64,000 bases of DNA, from the NCBI GenBank assembly GCA_945910005.1, contig OX246740.1:3795397-3859396 (forward strand). The letters are read 5' to 3'. Of the stretch, positions 40,518-50,782 are shown in pieces. This stretch comes from Isoperla grammatica. Its lineage: Eukaryota > Arthropoda > Insecta > Plecoptera > Perlodidae. Made by a program: the position numbers and the translations under genes. Numbering within the stretch: the stretch's first letter is position 1; each line of letters begins with the position of its first letter. The notes below the pieces were generated by a model. It made no database searches, was not told the DNA's origin, and was given only the letters and a program-made list of their open reading frames with translations.

Positions 40518-40788
40518 ATTTTAATTGCCTTGGTCGTTACCCGGAGAAAACCAGCTAGCGGCGGGCTACACCAAACTAACGTTTTGAGAACGCTACGCAA
40601 TACTGAAAAAGTAAAAATTTTCGGGAATGTAGGTCGTGAGAACTGAAAACCGGGTTAACAAATTTGCAAATATTGCAACCATTAAGTTTGTCATTAGGAC
40701 AGCCAGATAGAGAAACAGTTACTCTAATAACTGTAATGATTGCAATATATGAAATTTTCTTGACCTAAAGTTATTGTTTATTACACTA

Positions 40789-41320
40789 GGAAAACGCTCT
40801 GTTTGACGCGTTGATAAGCGAGCGCGTCCATATCTACGAACGTTCTGGCGAAAAGATATCAAAGCTAATAAAAACAACAATTAACAACAATTCAAGAATG
40901 TGCAACTCAAATTTTTTTATAATTTCCATAGCTATTATACTTCCCGATATTGTTGAATGCAGTGCAAGTGCAATTTGCGTTGCTAAGAATTTTCGTTGTC
41001 ATTCTGTCTAGTGTTTTCGCGGCGGTCCGCCACCGTTACTAACAGTTATTGAGTGTAACTTTGTAACTTTTCGAACGATTTTGCCTCAAAACTATACACC
41101 TTCAATCCACATCGAGGCTTGTGGATGGTCCAAATTTCAAGTTGATCGGACTTTCCGTTCGACCGCTATCGACAGACATAAAAACAAAACAAAAAAAAAC
41201 AGCATGAAGTGCCATAAGAGTCTAGTACACAAAAAAACAAAACGAAGTGCCATAAAAGTCTCGTGGAGACGCTCGCTTCGCTCGCTTAATAAACTAGGAA
41301 AACGCTCTGTTTGACGCGTT
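40789..41320. repeat. 31-bp direct repeats bounding about 500 bp of intron
   Basis: The sequence ACTAGGAAAACGCTCTGTTT plus GACGCGTTG occurs at about 40789 and again at about 41292 with no visible change. The DNA between includes a GAGACGCTCGCTTCGCTCGC segment and two GAAGTGCCATAA motifs. This looks like a repeat unit or the ends of an element of unknown class. Confidence 0.55.
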
Positions 41321-41393
41321 GCGGGCTGTCGTAACACCGGGCATAAAAACTTGATCGAAAAGTAGAACCCTTACATTAAATTTCAATACTTAC

Positions 41394-41526
41394 TTGGAGT
41401 CACGTCTGCCGCGAGGGTAGCTGGCCGAGTCTGGTGATAGTGAATCTCTCCTGGCCTTCCTGCCCGAGTCTCCGTCCCCAGAGTTGAGGTCAGGAGAGAG
41501 GGTGGGCTGTGACTCTCGACGTCCTC
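41394..41526 (-). CDS. unc79: internal exon D, RRxS-rich
   Basis: This 133-bp exon has acceptor TTGTCTAG above 41526 and the strong donor AA|GTAAGT below 41394. It enters in phase 1, completing a Gly codon with exon C, and leaves in phase 2. It encodes GRRESQPTLSPDLNSGDGD, then SGRKARRDSLSPDSASYPRG, then RRDS and the start of a Lys codon. Three more basic-residue-directed serine sites are spaced about 20 residues apart, mixed with Ser-Pro pairs. There is no globular domain. Being below 60 codons it is easy to miss, but the two-sided phase agreement with exons C and E makes it convincing. The UNC-79 assignment is inherited from exons A, E and F. Confidence 0.75.
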
Positions 41527-42712
41527 CTAGACAACGTTACATCGATTAGAGGTGAGTTCATCGTTAATGTGCAGTTTTTTCAACTGAGTTTAGTATAACG
41601 TGTTTCATTAATTTCAATATTAAATTAATCAAGTTACTATGGGCATCAACTCATAATTTGGTGAAAATGAGTTATGTTTAAAAATCCCTTTGTGTAGCTA
41701 CATGATTTGTAAAGAAATGGCTTGATTACCAATAACTTAAGTGCCAAACCCTGGTTTGATAATAAGGTATTTTAAGAGAGTACATAATTCGGGGAACATT
41801 TCTGCCATTCCACCATAAATGATTAAAATATAACTATTTAATACTAGTCTAATTTTACCAAATGTGTGCGTGTAAACTCTTGCGAGTTCCTGATTTCCAA
41901 TGAATGCATGACAGATTAAGTGAATGTGTTTAAGTAGTAGAAAGGGTAGCATTAAAAATGTAACGCCATGAAAACAGTGCTGCCACTCGAAGAGGCTTTA
42001 GTTAAACTTGATTCACAGCCTGGTGGGTATGACTGAGCATTCAAGGTCATCTGTGCCTGGGTTGTCGCAACCAGTTCCACAATGTATAACAATCATTGCA
42101 ATTTTTAAGAGCTACAGAATGTGAAGAGAGATTACAGGCTGACCTCTATAGGATCGCCACCAAATATGCGTCACCAATAAAAACGGGGAGTTTCCTGTTC
42201 AAATTGCTTTAAATGCTTTAACAGTGTCAAAAAATAAACCAAAAGAGGCCACTCCTTAGAGAATATATGTTTGTTCCAATAAACGTTTCCGTTTTTCAAA
42301 TGTTCTGATTTTATTTAATTGTATTTGTTTATAAATTATCTATCCTATTCAGTTATAAAAACTGATTTACAAAGAAGGACCTCAAATAAAACTAGGCTTT
42401 GCATGAAATCATAAATAACAATAACAAAACAAACTACTGTACTATAAAAAAAATCAAGAACAAGAAAAAATAATTGAGTAATTAAATCAAATCAAATCAA
42501 GTATAATTCAACTTGTGTGTTCTTGTTGCAACACACCTTTCATAATTAAATACCGCATTTGCGCAACGGAACTATGTATTTGTAAAATAAAAATTTATAA
42601 CAAATTGCACTCAATTTGCAAAGGGATGTCAAATTTTGGTTTCTTCTGTTACAGTTTTAAGGCAGTAATCGGGAGTTCCGCAGAAGAGTTGGAATACAGC
42701 CTTGTCCAAGGT

Positions 42713-43178
42713 CTTCTTACCTCCCCACACGCCGGGCGGTAGACAGCTATGTATTAAGAAACCCTAGGCCCGAAGGTCATGAGTGCCAAGTTCCCAAGGT
42801 CATCTCACCTCCCCACACGCCGGGCGGTAGACAGCTATGTACTAATGAACCCTACGCCTCAAGGCTATGAGTGCCAAGTTCCCAAGGTCAGCTTACCTCC
42901 CCACACGCCGGGTGGTAGACAGCTATGTACTAATGAACCCTACGCCTCAAGGCTATGAGTGCCAAGTTCCCAAGGTCAGCTTACCTCCCCACACGCCGGG
43001 TGGTAGACAGCTATGTACTAATGAACCCTATGCCCCAAGGTTATGAGTGCCAAGTTCCCAAGGTCAGCTCACCTACCCACACGCCGGGCGGTAGACAGCT
43101 ATGTACTAATGCACCCTACGCCCAAGGTCAAGTAGTCAAGGTCAGCTTACCTCCCCACACGCCGGGCGGTAGACAGCT
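42713..43178 (-). repeat. 88-bp tandem array duplicating the exon C splice donor
   Basis: Six units, anchored at CTCCCCACAC-type positions 42721, 42809, 42897, 42985, 43073 and 43151, are spaced 88 bp, with 78 bp for the last step. On the minus strand each carries the end of exon C (CTACCGCCCGGCGTGTGG and close variants) followed by a donor. The donors read, from the true one outward, GTAAGC, GTGAGC, GTAAGC, GTAAGC, GTGAGA and GTAAGA. No copy has lost the GT, although other bases vary. Confidence 0.93.
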
Positions 43179-43304
43179 CTCGTCAATGGCGGTAGACTGC
43201 CGCGGTAGCCGAGGAAACTTGGAGGGTGATGGCTCCTTGATAGACCCTCCCCTGCGTTCAGGCGAGGCGTGACTGCGAGAGTCTCGACGCGACTTCATGT
43301 AGAC
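43151..43304 (-). CDS. unc79: 154-bp internal exon C, flanked by tandem copies of its own splice junctions
   Basis: The acceptor is GCTCACAG above 43304 and the donor is GGAG|GTAAGC below 43151. The exon enters in phase 0 and leaves in phase 1. It encodes VYMKSRRDSRSHASPERR, then GGSIKEPSPSKFPRLPRQ, then STAIDESCLPPGVWG, continuing the RRxS theme. The first 26 coding bases belong to a 65-bp unit repeated nine times into the upstream intron. The last roughly 28 coding bases belong to an 88-bp unit repeated six times into the downstream intron. I chose the innermost acceptor and donor because only they keep the frame. From the next acceptor out, the frame meets TGA (ACA TGA) on entering the real exon start. 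From the true donor outward it meets TGA after eight codons. Which copies are used in vivo cannot be told from the sequence. Confidence 0.75.
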
Positions 43305-43889
43305 CTGTGAGCAAGGGGTTGTATTAGGTCACATGATACTAGAGAGTCTCGACGCGACTTCATGTAGACCTGCGAGCAAGGGGTTGTATTAGGTCACATG
43401 ATGCTAGGGAGTCTCGACGCGACTTCATGTAGACCTGTGAGCAAGGGGTCGTATTAGGTCACTTGATGCAAGGGAGTCTCGCCGCGACTTCATGTAGACC
43501 TGCGAGCAAGGGGTCGTATTAGGTCACATGATACTAGGGAGTCTCGACGCGACTTCATGTAGACCTGCGAGCAAGGGGTCGTATTAGGTCACATGATACT
43601 AGGGAGTCTCGACGCGACTTCATGTAGACCTGTGAGCAAGGGGTCGTATTAGGTCACATGATACTAGAGAGTCTCGACGCGACTTCATGTAGACCTGTGA
43701 GCAAGGGGTCGTATAAGGTCACATGATACTAGGGAGTCTCGACGCGACTTCATGTAGACCTGCGAGCAAGGGGTCGTATTAGGTCACATGATGCAAGGGA
43801 GTCTCGACGCGACTTCATGTAGACCTGTGAGCAAGGGGTCGTATTAGGTCACATGATGCAAGGGAGTCCCAATGCGACCTTATGTTCAT
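43279..43889 (-). repeat. 65-bp tandem array duplicating the exon C splice acceptor
   Basis: Nine full units begin at 43279, 43344, 43409, 43474, 43539, 43604, 43669, 43734 and 43799, an unvarying 65-bp step. A decayed partial unit begins at 43864. The first unit overlaps the start of exon C and the other eight are intronic. On the minus strand each unit has a C/T-rich run ending GCTCACAG or GCTCGCAG, followed by 26 bases matching the start of exon C (VYMKSRRDS). Substitutions between units are few, suggesting recent expansion or homogenisation. Confidence 0.95.
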
Positions 43890-44526
43890 ACCATAATTTA
43901 CACTAATCGCACATAATGGGTGATACTCTCTGTTTCATACACATTTATAGAACATTTGATGTAATGTATGTTTCAATATAAACTGGCATTTGCTGTATTT
44001 GAAACTTTGAGAATAAATGAATATAAATTGCTTAAAATACTATTTATTTGGTTCTTATTTTTTGTTGTAAGAATGTCAGATTCTATACTTGACTCGACTG
44101 TGTATACCCTTGTTTTTATTTCATCATCTCTTTCCTTTATCAAACTGATACTAATACACAAAAATACTATTTTGGGCTCAAGTTAGTAAAACACTAAAAA
44201 TGGATTGCAGACCGCTACACAGGCCGCTATTTTCTTCCGGAACTATGTTTTTTTCATAAACTAGAGAATGTAATTCATTGCAATTGCTAAGATTCGATTA
44301 TAGGCTACTTACTTAAATGCATCCCAAATGATTCAACAGGTAATCTCATAATCCAGTTTCTGAAAGTGGGGAAACCTATAGAAACAAGTTGCTGGTTTTG
44401 AAATTGGAAGTGCTAGCAAATCAAATATTAAAATTCTATTTGTTCGTTTCTAGGAATAGTAAAGTGAAAGAAATCGTATATGTTATAATCGTGAAAGTGT
44501 GGTAGAAGAGTGTTGTGTGTACCCAC

Positions 44527-45497
44527 CTTGCCAACCTGCGTGGTGGAGTCCCGCCTCGTGGCTATCAGGGGCGCATGCGTGGGCGTGACCGCTGTAGAGG
44601 TCGACGCCACCACCTGCTGTGACGTAGTGACCGGCTGCAAGATCTGCGGCTGACTTCCGGTCGGTCCAGCGCATGGAGACGTTGCTGGCGGCGTTGTGGA
44701 ACACATCACAATAGTGGGCGGTGGTAACATCTGCGTGCTGCAGTCGCTCGTCGCGGGGTGCGCCACAATCGTGCACGTCGCGAAGATGATGGTTCCCCCG
44801 CCACCTGTTGACGTCCCCGTCGACACCCCCATGGAGGTGAGGGACACGGAGGGGCCGCTATCGGAGGCTGTTGATGACGTCGACGGACGCTGTTCCTCGC
44901 GGTAGTACTTGGGTGCGTCTCTAGTGGAGTCACGTCTGCGATGTTGGTGGTGGTGATGGTGGTGGTGGTGGAGGCGCGTGGGAGACGGTGTCACGGTAGA
45001 GTCACGACGCCCGCTACGCGAAGACTCACCAGAACCTCGTCGAGAGGTGCTGGGAACCGTGGTAGAGTCTCTCCTACCGCTACGCGAAGACTCACCGCTC
45101 CCTCGACGTACCGACGGATCGCGCGGCGTGATGACCGTTCCACCGCCGCCCACGATCGACTCTCGTCGTCCGCGAGACTCCTGACTCCCCCGCCGCGCGT
45201 TGGGATCACGCGCGGTGATGACGACCGTGGGTTCGCGTCGCGACGACCACAACCGCGCGATGTCCGACTTGAGGTCCGAGATGGTCGTGTGGCTGTCTCG
45301 ACGTTTCGAGGTCGCCGTCTTCGTGTTGGGGTCGGCGGAAGACTCTCGACGTTTACGCATCGCGGCGACGGAGGACGCGTCGGTGGTGGCTGAGCGACCC
45401 CAGGGCAGGGATCGGGCGAGGTCGGCGAGAGTCTCACGACGAATCAGGTGAGACTGTTTGCTACCGGCGCGTGCGGCCTTGGCGGTGGTGGAGCCGC
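44527..45497 (-). CDS. unc79: large internal exon B, RRxS-rich low-complexity segment
   Basis: This 971-bp exon has acceptor CTTACAG above 45497 and donor GTGGGT below 44527. It enters in phase 1 (completing a Gly codon with exon A) and leaves in phase 0 after TTQVGK. Its roughly 324 residues are basic, Ser/Thr-rich and probably disordered. They contain a dozen R-R-x-S/T sites (RRETLADLA, RRESSADP, KRRDSHTT, RRGSQES, RRESIVGG, RRDSTTQVG). A 16-residue unit RRGSGESSRSGRRDST occurs twice in tandem, about 66 bp apart at 45001-45105. There is a run of eight histidines near 44970, then a Ser/Thr/Pro/Val-rich tail. The open frame continues beyond both splice sites for a short way, so exon limits rest on splice signals and phase. 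R-R-x-S is the classical PKA-type site, so phosphoregulation is inferred. No catalytic or membrane domain is visible. The UNC-79 name comes from the neighbouring exons. Confidence 0.8.
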
Positions 45498-45739
45498 CTG
45501 TAAGAGCAACCGGGGCTGCACCTTTGTTATTGGGATGTGTACTCAGGCCGTACCGGAGATAGACATAGATATAACACACCATTCCATTCATGGGCGTCAC
45601 GACGAGGAAACCGGGGCACAAACACATGGATTTAATTAAATCTATCTACTTAACCAACACAAATAATGTATTTTACGTCAGAAAATCAGTATACGCTAAG
45701 GTCCGTATTTATAGTGTCCTCCAGCTCTAGGGGCGCCCG

Positions 45740-46000
45740 TTGTTGACAGGCAACAGTTTTGTGCATGTGATTTTCTATATAGAAATTAACAAATCCTTGG
45801 CAACACCGAGCGCCCTTGGGGTAGGGGACAACTATGCATTCCAACCTGTGTTTAGAATCCTAAAAATTCCATGCAGAGCTAACTGGAAACCCTACGTCCT
45901 CACAGATCCCCGTAGACCCAAATGGATTGCGTATTGCACCATTCTCTGCCCCCCTCCCCCCCTCTGGAAAATATCCTGGCAACTTTCATGATTCCACTCA
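45740..46000 (+). repeat. dispersed repeat family F, copy 1
   Basis: This shares a long diverged block with 54145-54330 (AACAAATCC-TGGCAAC, GTAGGGG-CAACTATGCATTCCAACCT). It sits in the intron between exons A and B. The class is unknown, and no RT or terminal repeats were seen. Confidence 0.55.
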
Positions 46001-47017
46001 GTCATTCATTCAGAGGCCCTTCTACGGAGCTTTCCCTCAATGGCAATTCCTTTTACGCCAATGACATCTCTAACATCAAGTTGTAGTAAATGTTACACTT
46101 TGCATTCAGGAGTTTTTTTTTCGGAGTTAAGGGAACGGACATTATATATTTTATTCCCTTAATACCAAAATGTTTGGGCTTACTTTAAACAATGAAGAAG
46201 GTTTGATTGATTATGTGATTGAGCAATGGTGTTACGGGACTTATTTTTCCCCTCGCTGTCAGTGTACTTGCACGAGATTATATTTACCAACAGTATTACA
46301 TCATAAGATGAAATGAAATAATTTGTTGGAAGTAAATCAATGGCATATGTTCTCCAATGGCAGAAATAAATCGGATGTTTAATCACTTTTCATGCTGGTA
46401 CCACATGATGTTGGTTATTAATTTAGGGAGTAGACCAATTCCCACAACACCAACAAAGTGCACCGAACGCATCATTATGTATCGGCTTCTTGAGAAGATA
46501 CAGAAAAGTTGGTGTTAGCGGGACGAGGAAGGGGTTGTGATTTTGCTCTAAATAACAAAATTCTCAAACCGCGTTGCGCATTTGGGCGCCCAGAATAATT
46601 TATTCATTGTTTTTCTCAAACATCCAAAAGAACCGCTTGCTTCTAACGTTTCTTTTAAAAACTCAATCACAATTCTCAAAACCTACGATTAACAGTTTAA
46701 TACCAATTTGATAGGTCTCAAATGCAAGTAGGAGGGTCAAAATTTCGGGAACGCACACACACACATTTATGGCTTAACTAATGTTATCTTTTATCATTGC
46801 AGATACACATCACATTTTTCAATAAGAGTCTGTGGTGTAAGTTAAAATTTTAAATGTTTGGTTAAGAACTGTTTTTCCTTGGCGATAAAAACAAGAATTA
46901 AAAATAAACTATATGTGGTTAGATCTTGAAGTCAACTATGCAACGTTGAGGATTATTCAATCATCATTCACACAGTTGCGCAGAACGCAGCCAGTACAAT
47001 GACAAAGAGTTCCTCAC

Positions 47018-47298
47018 CCCATTCTCTGAGAATGTCCGTGAGCTGTGCGAGCGACGAGCGCCGGCGTCGCGTGGCTGCCGACGCCGGCGGCGACGTCTCC
47101 TGCGTCTCTGTGGGCGGGGATATGCTCGTGATCTGAGCGGAGGAGTCTCGCCGACCCGCACCAAGCCTCTGCTTCAAGGTCGCCTCCTCGACCTGGTCGC
47201 GCACGAGATCGTCCCATCCGTTGCCCCCGGACCACACCAGCCCCACCTGGTGGCTCAGGATCGGCAGGTTGCACACGAAGCAGATGGCCGTCATCGTC
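47018..47298 (-). CDS. unc79: internal exon A of a probable UNC-79-like protein
   Basis: This is the most 5' exon visible. The acceptor is TGTTGCAG just above 47298 and the donor is GTGAGG below 47018. It needs two bases from an unseen upstream exon and ends in phase 1. It encodes about 93 residues: TMTAICFVCNLPILSHQ with a CxxC pair, then a GNGWDDLVRDQ segment, then the basic serine-rich part (GRRDSSAQITS, RRRRSSLAQLTDILREWG). The CxxC-x4-IL-x2-Q pattern resembles a stretch I recall from vertebrate UNC79 (AIECNLCQSSILCYQ), the large accessory subunit that links UNC-80 and the NALCN sodium-leak channel. That match is from memory and unchecked. What the sequence shows directly is the open frame, the splice sites and an exact phase match to the next exon. 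GC content is far above the flanks. Earlier exons must lie right of the window or inside the AT-rich 47.3-64 kb. Confidence 0.75.
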
Positions 47299-47439
47299 CT
47301 GCAACAGAGGACGACATCCCAAGGTCACTACTGTACTTACAATTGTGTTGGATGTATTTCTGTCCCCGTCTGGGCTCGAGGTAGTAGGTTCTCCCATGTC
47401 CTCTTCAAATATTATTCTTCCTTATACTGCACATGGCAG

Positions 47440-47470
47440 TAGAGTAGTAGTAGAAGTAGTAGTAGTAGTT
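47440..47470 (+). repeat. (GTA)n / (AGT)n short microsatellite
   Basis: GTAGTAGTAGAAGTAGTAGT, then AGTAGT, imperfect. Confidence 0.85.
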
Positions 47471-48324
47471 TCCGGCAGTCGTTGGTCACGACTCATAGGT
47501 CCAAAGACTTGGGCCGGTCATTGTTCCAGAAAGCCCGGAATTCCAAATTGAACACTTTGTATAGTGTTTCTATAGATTAGCAATTCAAAATGGAAGATTG
47601 AGCCATTATACCTGTCCTCATGACTCACAGAGGCGCAGAAAAGTAAATAATGAAGTAATATTATGTCAAAGTTGGCGTACCCTAGGGCTCACTATTTTTT
47701 TCTGATATCATTGCTGTGGCGTTCCGTTACCAAGGGAGAACGACAAGTCCAGGCATCGACAACTATACGACCAAACTTTACATGTCTGGTCGAGCCCGGT
47801 CGTTTGTTAAACCTCGACCATAACCCTACAATGGCCATCCTGTCCTGTCATTGGGCAGAACAACTTGTTGCCTAACGCCAGAAATATAAACAGGGTATAA
47901 CGTAATGGAACTGGAGTCACTCGAGCTGTACAGGACTGGTAAGAAGGATACTTTGACACCCAGCGCTCCATGAATTCAAACCGTCTTCGATGGAACCTCC
48001 GGTCAATATCTAAATGTCACATTTGATGCGCCTTGTCCAGAAATGCTAACCGATTCGAACGTAATCCAATGTTTTGTAAGTGTTTTTAGAGATCTTCATA
48101 AATAATTAAAACTATGACGAAAATACACAAACGTTAATTTAAATTGAACTCATGCACAAAACATGACAAAAATGGAAAGACAGTAGTAACTCTCAAGCAT
48201 TTTCAAATAGATGACGTGAGTTGCTAAGAACATACGAAAGACAAACGCTTACTCGTATTGATTTTGAAAATCTTATTGCCATTATAATATCAGTACTGGT
48301 AGTATAGAAAATTAATTGCCCATA

Positions 48325-48375
48325 AAGGTATTATTACTATTGTTATTTTTATTATAATAATTTGTATTATTATTA

Positions 48376-48420
<45 letters not shown>

Positions 48421-48468
48421 TTATTATTTTTATTATTAATATTATTAATATTATTATTAGTATTATTA

Positions 48469-48500
<32 letters not shown>

Positions 48501-48505
48501 TTTAC

Positions 48506-48587
<82 letters not shown>

Positions 48588-48626
48588 ATAATTATTATTA
48601 TTATTATTATCATTATTATTATTACA
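48325..48626. repeat. (ATT)n microsatellite, about 300 bp
   Basis: Long ATT/TTA runs with scattered G, C and T interruptions, purest over 48510-48583. Asn- or Ile-only frames are artefacts. Confidence 0.97.
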
Positions 48627-50768
48627 TCGCGTAATGGTGTAGGAATGTTCACGTGGTACATTAAAGGCTACAGGAATAGTTGTCTCACAAAACCCGGAAC
48701 TCACGCCCTAATCCGAAACGGAGTTCTAAGCACTTATTGGTTGATTACAGTGGGTGGATATGCATCGTTTCTAACTGCAACCACTAGTACGGAGAATGTT
48801 CATATAAGTTTAAGATTTATCGAAGCTGTTCACATACGACGTTCTCATGGGTCGGTGCATAAATTTACCCCAAACGTAACGAAACAAAGTCAAATCGTAA
48901 GTTTTGAAATGTTAAATAGCGGCTGTCACAGAATGTTGACGTATAGTTTCCGACACGCTCTAGCTGGGAAACAAATTGTTGGCCATCTTTCAGTGTAGGG
49001 ATACTTCGGATGATGAATACGGTTCACGGAGTGATAAACGTTTTTAATAGTGTTTTTCATGGTTGATAAATAGATCGCCGTGCAAACATTATTTACGTGT
49101 GTTATGCTTTTGATACTTGTCGTTTGTTCCAAGGAATACTCTCGGCGATAACTATAACATTTTGTCTGAAGCTTAAGTGAACTTTTCTATTTCAGTTTAT
49201 TTCAGTTTATTATTTCAGTTAATAAACATATAAGATACATTATGTAAATAAATACTGGAATATAAAGAAAACTACATTAAAATAGTACTAAAAAAACGAA
49301 AAATAGTATACATGTCAGGTGACACCGTACAGATGATTTCATCATTGACAAGTGATCCCACTTCTGTTCTTAGAATCGCTTAAAAATGCTTAAAAATTTC
49401 CAAAAAACAAACAAAAATTATGTTCACTCCTAGAGAATTTAAAGTAATTTACTGTCATTGTTTGTATTAAAAAAAAAAAAAAAAAAATATTTCCGTTTTT
49501 CAAATAACCTAATGGAATGGTGAAAGTGTTGCTACAACAAATTACAAAAGTTGAATTAGGTTAGCTGAAAATCTGGATATCTATTAGAACAGAGAAACAT
49601 TTATAAAAAATAGCACTAAATTCTTTAGTCTAAATGAGGACATAATACTTCTTGAATATTTTAAAGCATTTTTACTGTAAGAAATCGGGGGTTAATAATA
49701 TAATATTTCGCAGTAACATTTGGAAGACTAAAAATGAAGAAACAGGAGAAAAACTATTTTGGAATAATATTAATAAATTTACAAAGTAGTGAGACAAATA
49801 ATGAAAATAGTTGGAAAATTTTCAAGAACATGTGAAATAGAAGAGAGGAAATAAGTGATATCTGATGAAGAAAAACACAAATATTTAGAGTAACGTTGAC
49901 AATGTATTCAATTTTTATTATGGTGTTTACTGCTTTTTGCCGAACAAGCTTCCTCGGTAGTAACCGAAGTTATTAATGCGACCAACTGAAATAACAGCAA
50001 TGCAATGGGTTTACCGCCATTCAATTACGATCAAGTGGTTCTAGCTTTATGTTTGTTGTTTTTAAGAGCTATGTGCTCCTTCTTATGAATGTTTATATGT
50101 TAACAATAAATATTTCCTTTTTTAAAAATTCAAACACGAACCTATAACCATTCATTAGAAAGAGTACTGAATTTTCTAGGGAAAGAAAAATTGTATTTTA
50201 CCGACAATTTTAAATGACTTTAAGCTATTTTAACCGTTGGCATTTGGGTGTTCCGTAGGGAAGATGGACAACAGCCTTAATATAGCAAGTAGCTATGTCT
50301 TTCCTAAAATTTGGAATAAGAAAAAGTGAGTGCGGAGTCTAAAAAATGTGCAACGTATAAAAATTAGCGACTGCATATTATTCTACATGTACAAATACGT
50401 GTTCATTATCATGCAAGTTGAACATTACGTGAAAATAGAAATACGTTTTAAAAAATACTTCATAAACGTGTTTAAAAATACATTATACAATAAAATAATC
50501 TACGATTGGCCGTAAATAATGACCAAACTAGTCTACATACTCCTAGAAAGTGCTCTATAAGACTAACAGTAGGCCTATCGCTCATCTAATAATAGTGTAA
50601 GTGTTCATGCGCAAGATATATGGTGCATCTCGCAGAAAGATTGTGCGAGGTCAAAGTAATAGCGTGTATTATATTCAGACATTATTCAGAAGAAGCGATT
50701 GATTTCATTTTGTTTTGTGGACCTGTAATGGCGGAGACGGGGAGATTGGAGCGACATTTCTCATTCTC

Positions 50769-50782
50769 CCGCTAGATGGCAG
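50769..50782 (+). promoter_or_regulatory. candidate CTCF-type insulator motif
   Basis: CCGCTAGATGGCAG matches the CTCF core consensus CCASYAGRKGGCRS at all but one position. It sits in AT-rich DNA within a locally GC-richer patch (50730-50785). A single motif can occur by chance and there is no supporting context. Confidence 0.3.

Noticed and set aside
42955..43272. 105-codon plus-strand frame
   Set aside because: Runs through the 88-bp donor-edge minisatellite and exon C on the wrong strand. Its internal protein repeats reflect the DNA repeat.
43279..43889. CRISPR or satellite explanation for the 65-bp array
   Set aside because: Units are head-to-tail without spacers and contain an exon boundary, so origin from the gene itself is the simpler reading.
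44941..45393. 150-codon plus-strand frame and other frames over 44700-45450
   Set aside because: Shadows of the GC-rich minus-strand exon B. They lack splice signals, and the minus frame is supported by phase agreement with five other exons.
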